Shown piece after piece: positions 5,941-12,992 of a DNA stretch of 17,167 nucleotides. This DNA is from UM-FILTER-42-9 sp038063775. GTDB lineage: Bacteria > Patescibacteriota > Minisyncoccia > Moranbacterales > UBA2206. Numbering within the stretch: position 1 is the stretch's first letter; each line of letters opens with the position of its first letter. Location: NCBI GenBank assembly GCA_038063775.1, contig JBBTUK010000019.1, forward strand, positions 1 through 17,167, read 5' to 3'. The translations under genes were made by a program, and so were the position numbers. The notes under the pieces were generated by a model. It made no database searches. It was not told the DNA's origin and worked only from the letters and a program-made list of their open reading frames with translations.

Positions 5941-6396
5941 ATGATCTTAACCACTCATGCTTTAGTCGGCGCCGTAATCGGAAAAAACATCAGTAACCCG
6001 CTGGTGATAATTCCCGTCTCCTTAGTTACTCATTATGTTTTAGATTCTTTCCGCCATGGTGATTATATTGATGAAAATTCCAAACTGAAGGGCAATGCCT
6101 GGAAAGTTGCGCTGGATTTATTTATTGGATTTTTTACTATTTTTACCTATGTTTATTTCAGCAATTCGGGTTTACCTGAAATAAAAAATATTTTAATCGG
6201 ATCATTTTTTTCCATGTTTCCCGATTTACTTACTTTCTTATACTGGAAAACTAATTTAAAAATACTCAAATCGCTTTATGATTTTCATAAGCGGGTTCAT
6301 GAATTTTTTCATCCTAAGGAGATAGTATTTAGCCTGAAAAATGCCCGTAACGATCTGCTGTTTTCGGTCATAGCTGTGATCTTTCTTTTGATATAA
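5941..6396 (+). CDS. DUF457/YdjM-like membrane protein
   Basis: This 151-aa membrane protein resembles the DUF457 (YdjM-like) family of putative membrane-bound metal-dependent hydrolases; no reaction is firmly established for the family. The family-like pattern is H6 in 'TTHALVGAVIG', then H31 and D35 in 'VTHYVLDSF', 'RHGD' (H39, D41) and 'FPDLLTF' (D95). H116, H120 and H124 are further candidate ligands. About four membrane helices are visible (7-30, 55-73, 83-101, 138-151). It is the only plus-strand gene, divergent from rsmI and convergent with the AI-2E gene, and ends at a strong shared terminator. No Shine-Dalgarno precedes the ATG; the bases just before it are TTTTTT, so a leaderless or downstream start is possible. 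Confidence 0.7.
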   Translation: MILTTHALVGAVIGKNISNPLVIIPVSLVTHYVLDSFRHGDYIDENSKLKGNAWKVALDLFIGFFTIFTYVYFSNSGLPEIKNILIGSFFSMFPDLLTFLYWKTNLKILKSLYDFHKRVHEFFHPKEIVFSLKNARNDLLFSVIAVIFLLI

Positions 6397-6405
6397 GTGA
6401 TATAA

Positions 6406-6436
6406 AAAAACCTTCCCGCTATGCGGGAAGGTTTTT
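6406..6436. terminator. Strong bidirectional intrinsic terminator
   Basis: AAAAACCTTCCCGC (6406-6419) and GCGGGAAGGTTTTT (6423-6436) pair perfectly with a TAT loop. An A-run on one side and a T-run on the other make it work in both directions. It sits between the convergent ends of the DUF457 gene and the AI-2E gene. Confidence 0.95.
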
Positions 6437-6447
6437 GTTTCCTTATC

Positions 6448-7470
6448 TTACGCCGCTGGATTTTCTTTCATAAAGTCGTCCGTGACCACTCCTACGGCAG
6501 CAGCAATAGGAATAGCCAGAATCGCGCCGAAAATTCCGCCAAGTTTTATGCCAATCAAAAGCGCCACAATGACCGTGATGGGATTAAGTCCGACGGCTTT
6601 TTTCATAATTTGCGGAACAACTACATAATTTTCAAACTGCTGGGCCAGCCAATAGAGCAAAATGGCCATAAAACCGGTGAAAGGAGAGATGGTAAATCCC
6701 AAAATTACTCCGGGAAAAGCCGAAATAATCGGTCCAAGATATGGAACGACTTCCATAATTCCGGCAAAAAGAGCCAGTGCCAAAGCATAGGGAACTTTGA
6801 GAAGCGACAGGCCTATAAAATCCAAGGCAAATATTATCACCATAAGAACAAGCTGCCCCTGCATCCATCTGCCCATCTTGATCTTTATTCTTTCAGTTAA
6901 ATGCGCGGCGTATTGTTTGTGTTTTTCCGGGGTCACGGAAACAATAAAATTCTTTATGCCGTTCTCCTTTACCGCCATATAAAAAGCCATGGCCAGAATA
7001 ACTATGACCGAAATAAAACCTGAAAAAAATCCGACCGTTCTTGTGAAAATTTTACCCGACAAAGAGGAAAATTCGCTGCCAAATCCCGAGATGGCTTGTT
7101 GCCCGCCTACAACATTTTCATTCCCGAAAAAAATCTTTAAATCATCTGTAAAGCCGGACAGTGCCTGCGAAAATTGGGGTATTTTTTGGGAAAAATCCCG
7201 GAATTGTTCCACCAGCGGCGGAATCAGGAAAGAAACCGATAAACTGATAACCGCAAGTATGAATAAGTAGATTATTGAAACTCCGACAGACCTTGGAATT
7301 TTTTTCTTTTGCATCCAGTCAACCGCGGGATCAATGGCGGAAACAATAAGGATAGAAACGAAGATAAGCGCGATAACATCTCTCACTAAATACAAAAACC
7401 AAAGCGCTAGAATTATTAAAATCGCCCTGAAAATTATCCCTGTTGAAATGTCTATTTGCCTTTTTTCCAT
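6448..7470 (-). CDS. AI-2E family transporter (PerM/TqsA-like)
   Basis: This is a polytopic inner-membrane protein of the AI-2E transporter family. Proven members export autoinducer-2 or act as ion antiporters or permeases, so the substrate here is unknown. Family features are two N-terminal helices with 'ALIFVSILIVSAIDPAVDWMQKK', a long soluble segment (about 85-150), and then 'GQLVLMVIIFALDFIGLSLL'. The signature 'VPYLGPIISAFPGVILGF' follows, with 'NPITVIVALLIGIKLGGIFGAILAIPIAA' at the C-terminus. The ATG at 7468-7470 gives 340 aa; an upstream TTG (7483-7485) adds only five residues. It is last in the glyS operon, 20 nt after the M16 gene, and ends at the shared terminator. Confidence 0.85.
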   Translation of the reverse strand: MEKRQIDISTGIIFRAILIILALWFLYLVRDVIALIFVSILIVSAIDPAVDWMQKKKIPRSVGVSIIYLFILAVISLSVSFLIPPLVEQFRDFSQKIPQFSQALSGFTDDLKIFFGNENVVGGQQAISGFGSEFSSLSGKIFTRTVGFFSGFISVIVILAMAFYMAVKENGIKNFIVSVTPEKHKQYAAHLTERIKIKMGRWMQGQLVLMVIIFALDFIGLSLLKVPYALALALFAGIMEVVPYLGPIISAFPGVILGFTISPFTGFMAILLYWLAQQFENYVVVPQIMKKAVGLNPITVIVALLIGIKLGGIFGAILAIPIAAAVGVVTDDFMKENPAA

Positions 7471-7490
7471 AATTTTCGGAAACAATTATC

Positions 7491-8759
7491 CTAAATTTTT
7501 AGCAATATTTCCAAATCTTTTTTGCTTTTATGGGGGCCGATTACGGCTAAATTCAGCTTATTCGACTGGAAAATATCCCCCGCTACCCTTAGTATGTCCG
7601 ATGGCGTAACTTTGTCAATGCGCCGGAATATTTCCTGGATCGTCAATATCTTCTGTTTCCTGATTTCCTGGGTGATGAAAAACATAGCTACCTCGTTCGA
7701 TGATTCCAACCCCATAACGCTTCTCCCCTTGATATAATCCTTGGCCATTTGGAGCTCTTTTTCGGCTACCCTTTCCGTGGCAATCTTTTTGTATTCAGAG
7801 AGAATTGTTTTGACCGCCAAGGCGAAATTCTTGTGCTCTACCCCCGCTTGCGTTGCGAGATAACCACAATCCTGATAAGCGTCAACATTTGTCCTGATAT
7901 AATAAGCCAGCCCTCTTTTTTCCCGGATTTCGATGAAAAGGCGACTGCTCATGTTTCCGCCCAAAATTATGGACAGGAGCGCCAAGACAAACCGGTCCTT
8001 GTGATTTTCAGGATAAGCCCGATTCCCCAAAATAAAGTGCGTTTGATCGGTTTTTTTGAATTTGATTTTCGCCTCGGGACTTTTTTGTTTTTCCGCGATT
8101 CCTCGCAAAGGTGGCTTTTTGCCTTTTTTCATGCGACGGAAATATTTTTTCAGCTGGGACATCACTTCTTTCTCATTGAATTTTCCCGCCACAGAGATAA
8201 CTGTGTCATTGGCGACATAAAACCGCTTCAGATAGTCCATAAAATTTTTCCGCTGGAACGAAGCGACGGTTTTTTTGTAACCGATCACATAGCGGCCTAG
8301 TGAATTTTTTTTATACAGCAGTTTTTCAAAAACATCACCTACGTCGCCCATTGGATTGTCTTCGCGCATATTTATTTCCTGGATGATCGTGCCTTTTTCT
8401 TTTTCAATTTCAAGCGAGTCCATCTTTGAGTTCAAATATATATCCGCGATGACATCCAGAGCCGTTTTAAGATGCTTGGAATCGGCTTTGGCGTAATAGG
8501 CCGTCACGTCTTTGGATGTGAAAGCGTTGAATTCCCCACCAATAGCATCCATTTCTTCGGAGATGTGAAGCGTTGTCGGCCTTTTTTTGGTGCCCTTGAA
8601 AAACATGTGTTCGATAAAATGGGAAAGTCCCGCTTCACTTTCTTTTTCATAGCGCGAACCGACCCCTATCATGACCAAAGCGGTCGCCGTTTGGGTTTCC
8701 TGCATCGGCGCCAGAATTATCCTAAGTCCGTTCGATAATTTTATTTTTTTGTAGTGCAT
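7491..8759 (-). CDS. M16 family zinc peptidase (insulinase/processing-peptidase type)
   Basis: This 422-aa M16 metallopeptidase has the inverted zinc motif H47-F-I-E50-H51 ('GLSHFIEHMFFKGT'), with E128 ('IIQEINM') at the expected third-ligand distance. The zinc site is therefore intact and the protein is probably active. The C-terminal, non-catalytic M16 half follows, with 'GNMSSRLFIEIREKRGLAYYI' (about 270-290), the conserved R/Y substrate-binding region. No signal peptide is seen, so it should be cytoplasmic. Length and layout match the single-chain bacterial PqqL/YmxG-like group. It starts 2 nt after the NIF3-like gene's stop, in a tight operon. The physiological substrate is unknown. Confidence 0.93.
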   Translation of the reverse strand: MHYKKIKLSNGLRIILAPMQETQTATALVMIGVGSRYEKESEAGLSHFIEHMFFKGTKKRPTTLHISEEMDAIGGEFNAFTSKDVTAYYAKADSKHLKTALDVIADIYLNSKMDSLEIEKEKGTIIQEINMREDNPMGDVGDVFEKLLYKKNSLGRYVIGYKKTVASFQRKNFMDYLKRFYVANDTVISVAGKFNEKEVMSQLKKYFRRMKKGKKPPLRGIAEKQKSPEAKIKFKKTDQTHFILGNRAYPENHKDRFVLALLSIILGGNMSSRLFIEIREKRGLAYYIRTNVDAYQDCGYLATQAGVEHKNFALAVKTILSEYKKIATERVAEKELQMAKDYIKGRSVMGLESSNEVAMFFITQEIRKQKILTIQEIFRRIDKVTPSDILRVAGDIFQSNKLNLAVIGPHKSKKDLEILLKI

Positions 8760-8761
8760 AA

Positions 8762-9736
8762 TTATTTTTTGCGCTTGTTTCGACTGTATCTTATCAGCCC
8801 TGAAGTCGGCAATATTTTGATCTTTTTCTTTTCCAGCTCGTCTAAAAACAAATTCATTCCTATTGAGTCAGAAGAAATATGCCCAGCAATAATCACATTT
8901 ATATGCGCCTTTTCCGCCTCTTTTCGGTGTTCTTCGCTTTGATGCATAGAAATAACGGTACCGATTCCAGCCACTGCCATTTTTTCATAAATTTTTGGGC
9001 TGCCGTCAGTTCCGCCGGTGATTTCCGTAAAAGCTATTCTTCCCACCCGATTGTCCTCCGTACCAGTAAACAACACGGGTCCAAAACCCATTTTAGCTGC
9101 CTCCTTGTATTCCGGAATTTCCAAAAGTGATTTTAAGATATCCCCGACATATTCCGGCTTATCTTTTTCTATTTTTCTTTTGACGAATTGGGCTACTAGA
9201 TTATCCGCAGGAGTATGAACATTCATCAGGCTAATGCCTAAAATTTTTGCCGTGTTAATTACCCTGAAGCTGTTAACCGGGTTTACTCCGCGGCTTACCT
9301 CGCTAATTCTGATTTTCATCAGGCTTTCGGCAATGTTTATGGGAACCCCGTACTGGGATAAGACATCCGCTTGCAGATGCATAACATCTCCAAGATCCAT
9401 CAGGGCTTTCCCGATCGGATGATGATTGATGACCAGATCAATGGGATCTTTCGGATTATGATTGCTTAAATATCTGGCGACCATCATATCCGCGCTGTCT
9501 ATGTCAATCCCAACCATGATTCTTTTGACGTTTTTTATTCCATTGTCAAAATGGATCCTCGTATCGGAATAGGGGCTTATTAATTTTTCCAAATCAAAAA
9601 CTTCTTTATGCTCTTTGGACAATTTTTCGTATTTTTCCTTTATTCTTTTTAGTTGCTTCTGGATTTGCGCTTTTGGCCGAAAGTCGTTTTTGATTCCGAG
9701 CTCAATGGCCAGTTTATAGATTTGTTGTATATTCAT
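8762..9736 (-). CDS. NIF3-like metal-binding protein
   Basis: This 324-aa member of the NIF3 (NGG1p-interacting factor 3 / GTP cyclohydrolase 1 type 2 homologue) family has a dinuclear-metal fold and a poorly defined role. Visible metal-site motifs are 'VINHHPIGK' (H105, H106), 'NVHTPADN' (H174, D178) and 'IIAGHISSDSIG' (H286). An N-terminal helical extension of about 65 residues ('IQKQLKRIKEKYEKLSKEHKEVF') precedes the fold and is not part of the classical family, giving a longer protein than typical 250-aa members. It follows glyS by 10 nt and precedes the M16 gene by 2 nt, so it is co-transcribed under the T-box. No enzymatic activity can be claimed. Confidence 0.85.
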   Translation of the reverse strand: MNIQQIYKLAIELGIKNDFRPKAQIQKQLKRIKEKYEKLSKEHKEVFDLEKLISPYSDTRIHFDNGIKNVKRIMVGIDIDSADMMVARYLSNHNPKDPIDLVINHHPIGKALMDLGDVMHLQADVLSQYGVPINIAESLMKIRISEVSRGVNPVNSFRVINTAKILGISLMNVHTPADNLVAQFVKRKIEKDKPEYVGDILKSLLEIPEYKEAAKMGFGPVLFTGTEDNRVGRIAFTEITGGTDGSPKIYEKMAVAGIGTVISMHQSEEHRKEAEKAHINVIIAGHISSDSIGMNLFLDELEKKKIKILPTSGLIRYSRNKRKK

Positions 9737-9746
9737 AAATTTTAAT

Positions 9747-11171
9747 TTAACAAATAGTTAATCCCTTGTCGGCAAAATAGCTTTTCAGCTCTTCAATTTT
9801 CACCCTATCCTGCTTCATCGTGTCCCTATCGCGCACCGTCACATCTCCTTTTTCCAGTGTATCGTAATCTACGGTAATACAATACGGGGTACCGATTTCG
9901 TCCTGCCGGCGGTAGCGTTTCCCAATATTACCATTGTCGTCAAATTCGCACATATAAAACGGTTTCAGGCTTTCGTAAGTTTCCCGGGCTTTGGCAACCA
10001 ATTCGGGCTTGTTTTTTACCAGAGGAAACACCGCGATCTTTATGGGCGCCAATTCTGGTTTGAATTTCATAACCGTCCTGACTTCCTCTTTTCCGTTTGT
10101 ATCCTTAATGGTTTCCTCCATATAAACCTCGGCTAAAACAGCCAGTAATGTCCGGGTCAGGCCGAACGACGGCTCGATACAATGCGGGACATACTTGTTT
10201 CCTTTTTCATCTACATAAGTAAGGTCAGCTCCAGAATGCTTTATGTGCTGACTTAAGTCATAATCGGTGCGATAGGCAAAGCCATGAAGTTCTCCCCAGC
10301 CAAGCGACGGAAAGTTATATTCTACGTCATAGGTATCTTTAGAATAAAAAGATCTTTCATTATCGTCATGTCTCCTCCAGCGCATATTTTCATCAGAGAG
10401 CCCCAGATCTTCCTTGAAAAATCTTTTAATCTCATTTTGCCAATTTTCAAAGGGTCCGCGCCAGTCTTTTTCCTTCTTGGGAGGTTCGATAAAATATTCA
10501 ATTTCCATCTGTTCAAATTCTCTGGTGCGAAAAATAAAGTTCCCGGGAGTAATTTCATTCCTAAAAGCCTTGCCAACCTGGGCGATGCCGAAAGGTATTT
10601 TCGGCCGCATGGTGTTCAAAATATTTTTGAAATTGATGAATATTCCCTGGGCGGTTTCACCCCGAAGATAAGCGATATTTTTGGCATCCGCCAAGACTCC
10701 GATCTGAGTCTCAAATAGCAAATTGAATTTTCTGGCATCCGTCCAGTCTACGGCGCCACAATCGGGACATGGAATTTTTAATTCATTCATTTTTGCACCG
10801 ATTTCCTCCAATTTAATCTTGGTGGTCTCTTCGACTCCTATCTTACCTTCAAGCAATTTATCTCCCCGATGCCTGATTTTGCATTTCTTGCAATCGACCA
10901 GCGGATCATTGAAGCCCGCGACATGCCCGGACGCAACCCAGACTTTTGGATTAGTGATAATGGCTGAATCCAGTCCGATCATATCATCGCGTTTTTGAAC
11001 GAAAGTTTTCCACCAAGTTTTGGCTATATTGTTTTTGAGCTCTGTTCCATAAGGACCATAATCCCATGAATTGGCCATGCCGCCGTAAATTTCCGAGCCC
11101 GGAAAAACAAACCCCCGCCTTTTGCAAAGCGACACGATTTTATCCATGGTTAGTGTTTTTTTGTTGGTCAT
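9747..11171 (-). CDS. glyS: Glycyl-tRNA synthetase, alpha2 (single-chain) type
   Basis: This class II synthetase charges tRNA-Gly. The 474-aa protein is the homodimeric, archaeal/eukaryote-like GlyRS, not the bacterial alpha2beta2 GlyQ/GlyS pair. It shows the N-terminal 'SEIYGGMANSWDYGPYG' (26-42), a C94-x2-C97 ... C135-x2-C138 zinc-type insertion, motif 2 'FRNEITPGNFIFRTREFEQME' (203-223) and motif 3 'EPSFGLTRTLLAVL' with R340. An anticodon-binding domain covers about 375-474. The ATG (11169-11171) abuts an inverted-repeat element; only GGG lies before TATG as a possible ribosome binding site. It heads the operon glyS - NIF3-like - M16 - AI-2E and is preceded by a glycine-type T-box. Confidence 0.96.
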   Translation of the reverse strand: MTNKKTLTMDKIVSLCKRRGFVFPGSEIYGGMANSWDYGPYGTELKNNIAKTWWKTFVQKRDDMIGLDSAIITNPKVWVASGHVAGFNDPLVDCKKCKIRHRGDKLLEGKIGVEETTKIKLEEIGAKMNELKIPCPDCGAVDWTDARKFNLLFETQIGVLADAKNIAYLRGETAQGIFINFKNILNTMRPKIPFGIAQVGKAFRNEITPGNFIFRTREFEQMEIEYFIEPPKKEKDWRGPFENWQNEIKRFFKEDLGLSDENMRWRRHDDNERSFYSKDTYDVEYNFPSLGWGELHGFAYRTDYDLSQHIKHSGADLTYVDEKGNKYVPHCIEPSFGLTRTLLAVLAEVYMEETIKDTNGKEEVRTVMKFKPELAPIKIAVFPLVKNKPELVAKARETYESLKPFYMCEFDDNGNIGKRYRRQDEIGTPYCITVDYDTLEKGDVTVRDRDTMKQDRVKIEELKSYFADKGLTIC

Positions 11172-11312
11172 ACCCAGTAGTAGAATTTCGACAGTTTATT
11201 ATTCTAATCTAAACTATCGAGATTCCATTTGTTAATTATTATTTTTTACTAACTTTATTTACCCAGCCTTAAGTCCTTACAGGACTTGGTCGAAATTTCA
11301 CTACTGGGCATA
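11169..11312 (+). repeat. Inverted-repeat element, copy 2 (144 bp)
   Basis: The 5' arm CCCAGTAGTAGAATTTCGAC (11173-11192) and 3' arm GTCGAAATTTCACTACTGGG (11289-11308) pair at all positions except A.C (10) and G.U (11). Both ends are CATA (11169-11172 and 11309-11312), and the left one overlaps the glyS start codon. Compared with copy 1, positions 4 (G-C to A-T) and 17 (T-A to C-G) changed on both arms. The interior is AT-rich, with a small AAGTCC/GGACTT hairpin near the 3' arm. It separates the T-box terminator from glyS. Confidence 0.85.
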
Positions 11313-11321
11313 TTTTTTAAA

Positions 11322-11382
11322 TTAAAAAATTAAAAAGCTCATCCCAAACATATAATAAAATTACATATTCAGGACGAGCTTT
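11322..11382 (-). terminator. T-box-controlled intrinsic terminator
   Basis: On the minus strand AAAGCTCGTCC (plus 11372-11382) pairs with GGATGAGCTTT (plus 11334-11344), 11 bp with one G.U, followed by TTAATTTTTTAATTT. The 5' arm carries the CGTCC that would otherwise pair with the T-box bulge arm (CAGG), so terminator and antiterminator exclude each other. Confidence 0.85.
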
Positions 11383-11486
11383 CAAAAACCCGTGGTTCCA
11401 CCTGTTTTCCCCCGCCAAGGCGAGGGCTCTTTCCTTCTTCAGCTCCGGGGCGCCAATCTCCCTTCATAGCCGAAGATATTCATTGT
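11334..11486 (-). promoter_or_regulatory. Glycine T-box leader with a very short Stem I
   Basis: The T-box sequence CAGGTGGAACCACG (plus 11391-11404) matches the AGGGUGGNACCGCG consensus. Its UGGA would pair with UCCA, the 3' end of a U73 tRNA such as bacterial tRNA-Gly. CAGG can pair with CCTG (plus 11371-11374) as antiterminator. A stem CCCTCGC-CTTG-GCGGGGG lies just upstream (about 11408-11425). Further upstream CTTCGGCT (plus 11468-11475) pairs with AGCTGAAG (plus 11437-11444), enclosing GGG-AGATTGGCG-CCC with a GGC triplet at plus 11452-11454 in its loop. This is the likely specifier and shortened Stem I. Leader length from the predicted start to the T-box is only about 80 nt. The T-box call is solid; the Stem I fold is a proposal. 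Confidence 0.85.
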
Positions 11487-11492
11487 GATCTA

Positions 11493-11521
11493 ATTATACG
11501 AAAACCACCTGAAAATGTCAA
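11493..11521 (-). promoter_or_regulatory. Consensus promoter of the glyS operon
   Basis: On the minus strand TTGACA (plus 11516-11521), a 17-nt spacer and TATAAT (plus 11493-11498) form a perfect sigma70-type promoter. It begins 3 nt after the U32 gene's stop codon and fires into the T-box leader, with a start near 11486. Confidence 0.92.
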
Positions 11522-11524
11522 ATT

Positions 11525-12802
11525 TTATGAGACTTTCCTTAATAATGTTTTTTCTTTCAATATTTTATCGAGGAGAAAAAAGTATCTTTTATCATGTCCG
11601 CCGTGGGCTTCTTTCGTTTCTTCTATTTTATGGTTGTAAATTTTTTTTATTTTTACCGGAAAAATATTTTCCGGATCAAGTGCTTCCATTTTGTCTTTCA
11701 TAAATATTTCATTATGCACGCGAACGATATTCATCTTGCCTTTCGTACCTTCTACTTCCCCGACGAATTTGACTAAGCTTTTAGGCTTTTTGCCAGTCAC
11801 ATTATGCGCTGGCTCCCCGCCAAACAAAAAGCCGATGGTGTAACCCCGATTTTCCAGCTTATCCAATTCCGCTTTCTGTTCCAGCACAATCTTTCTTATT
11901 CTTTGCTTGGATAATTTTTTATTCAAAGCATCCAAAATCTTCCGATAAGCTTTCACAACAACTGCAACATAATAAATACTCTTGGCTCTGCCTTCAATTT
12001 TCAGCGAATCAATCCCCGCCTCGACCAATTTATCTACATATTCCAAAAGATTAAGATCGTAGCTGTTGAAAAAATATGTTCCGTGCTGGTCTTCTTCCAG
12101 GTCAATTATAAATTTCCCCGTATCATCAGCAACGCTCGATTCTAAAGTGTTTTTTACTTCATTTTGAACTTTTAATTTTGAACTTTTAATTTGGTGGTGA
12201 CGCCACCGGCATGGCTGAGAGCAATCGCCCAAATTGGCGCTTCGGCCGGTCATCCATTTGCTCAAAATGCAGCGCCCGGAATAGCTCATGCACATGGCAC
12301 CGTGAACGAAATATTCCAGTTCCATTTCCGGCACATTTTTTTTGATTTCCTTGATTTCTGCCAAAGTCACTTCTCTCGCTAAAATGACCCTCTTTACGCC
12401 CTGCTCGGCCCAAAATTTTACCGCCTGCCAATTGGTAGTGTTGGCTTGGGTCGAAAGATGAATTTCTGTTTTTGGCAGATATTTTTTGACAAGCATGATT
12501 ATTCCTGGATCGCTCACGATCACGCCGTTAATTTTCAATTTTTTTAGAAATTTTAGATGCTTTTTTATTTCTTTAAGATGACGGTTGTGCGCGTAGATAT
12601 TGAGCGTCACATAAATTTTTTTCTTTCTCGCTTTGGCATATTTAACTGCCTCCGCTATAGATCCAGGCGTGAAATTATTTATCCGGACGCGCAAAGAAAA
12701 ATCAGGGAGTCCGACATAAATCGCGTCAGCGCCATAGGCAAAAGCGTATTTCATCTTTTCCCGACTACCTCCTGGCGCCAAGAGTTCAATTTTCTTTGCC
12801 AT
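11525..12802 (-). CDS. U32 family protein, TrhP/YegQ-like (tRNA hydroxylation)
   Basis: Members of the U32 'peptidase' family such as TrhP (YegQ) are iron-sulfur proteins that hydroxylate U34 of tRNAs with prephenate as oxygen source; RlhA acts on 23S rRNA. This 425-aa protein matches TrhP in length and layout: TIM-barrel start 'ELLAPGGSREKMKYAFAYGADAIYVG', then the signature 'LEYFVHGAMCMSYSGRCILS' (about 162-181). Candidate cluster cysteines are C171, C178, C194 and C198. After 'QPCRWR' an unusual insert (about 202-229, 'IKSSKLKVQNEVKN...') contains a 14-bp tandem DNA repeat. 'FNSYDLNLLEYVDKLVEAGIDSLKIEGR' follows. The predicted promoter gives an almost leaderless transcript. A related function (RlhA-like) cannot be excluded. 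Confidence 0.85.
   Translation of the reverse strand: MAKKIELLAPGGSREKMKYAFAYGADAIYVGLPDFSLRVRINNFTPGSIAEAVKYAKARKKKIYVTLNIYAHNRHLKEIKKHLKFLKKLKINGVIVSDPGIIMLVKKYLPKTEIHLSTQANTTNWQAVKFWAEQGVKRVILAREVTLAEIKEIKKNVPEMELEYFVHGAMCMSYSGRCILSKWMTGRSANLGDCSQPCRWRHHQIKSSKLKVQNEVKNTLESSVADDTGKFIIDLEEDQHGTYFFNSYDLNLLEYVDKLVEAGIDSLKIEGRAKSIYYVAVVVKAYRKILDALNKKLSKQRIRKIVLEQKAELDKLENRGYTIGFLFGGEPAHNVTGKKPKSLVKFVGEVEGTKGKMNIVRVHNEIFMKDKMEALDPENIFPVKIKKIYNHKIEETKEAHGGHDKRYFFLLDKILKEKTLLRKVS
12162..12189 (-). repeat. 14-bp tandem repeat inside the U32 gene
   Basis: TTTTGAACTTTTAA occurs twice in direct succession (12162-12175, 12176-12189). As 14 is not a multiple of three, the two copies are read in different frames and give 'SSKLKVQN' in the protein. 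It lies in a stretch absent from typical TrhP proteins. Confidence 0.85.
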
Positions 12803-12811
12803 AGTTTTTAC

Positions 12812-12840
12812 AATTTAACTTTAATTCTGTTATCGGTCAA
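12812..12840 (-). promoter_or_regulatory. Candidate promoter of the U32 gene, -35 in the element end
   Basis: On the minus strand TTGACC (plus 12835-12840) is followed after 17 nt by TAAATT (plus 12812-12817). The predicted start near 12805 is about 3 nt before the ATG. The -35 box overlaps the terminal TCAA of the inverted-repeat element. Confidence 0.45.
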
Positions 12841-12941
12841 CCCTGTAGTGAATTTTCGGCCAGCCTCGCCGAGTCCAGGCGGACCAGCCTCGCCTGGCGG
12901 GACTAAATTCATAAGAAGCCGAAAATCTACTACGGGGTCAA
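12837..12941 (-). repeat. Inverted-repeat element, copy 3 (105 bp, reversed)
   Basis: On the minus strand the 5' arm is CCCCGTAGTAGATTTTCGGC (plus 12918-12937) and the 3' arm GCCGAAAATTCACTACAGGG (plus 12841-12860). Mispairs are C.A at position 4, A.C at 10 and G.U at 11. Both ends are TCAA (plus 12837-12840 and 12938-12941). The interior holds the direct repeat CCAGCCTCGCC (12860-12870 and 12884-12894) and GC-rich palindromic sequence shared with tgt. Orientation is opposite to copies 1, 2 and 4. Confidence 0.8.
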
Positions 12942-12992
12942 ATAAAAAAGCTCGACCAAAAATTTCTTGGCCGGGCTCCGAATAAATCTTCT

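Noticed and set aside
6421..6900. 159-aa plus-strand open frame after the DUF457 gene
   Set aside because: It starts inside the bidirectional terminator and is antisense to the AI-2E gene; the composition (N, H, S, K rich) is typical of a shadow frame.
7749..8300. 183-aa open frame on the plus strand
   Set aside because: It is wholly antisense to the M16 peptidase gene, which has clear catalytic motifs; no family resemblance or ribosome binding site.
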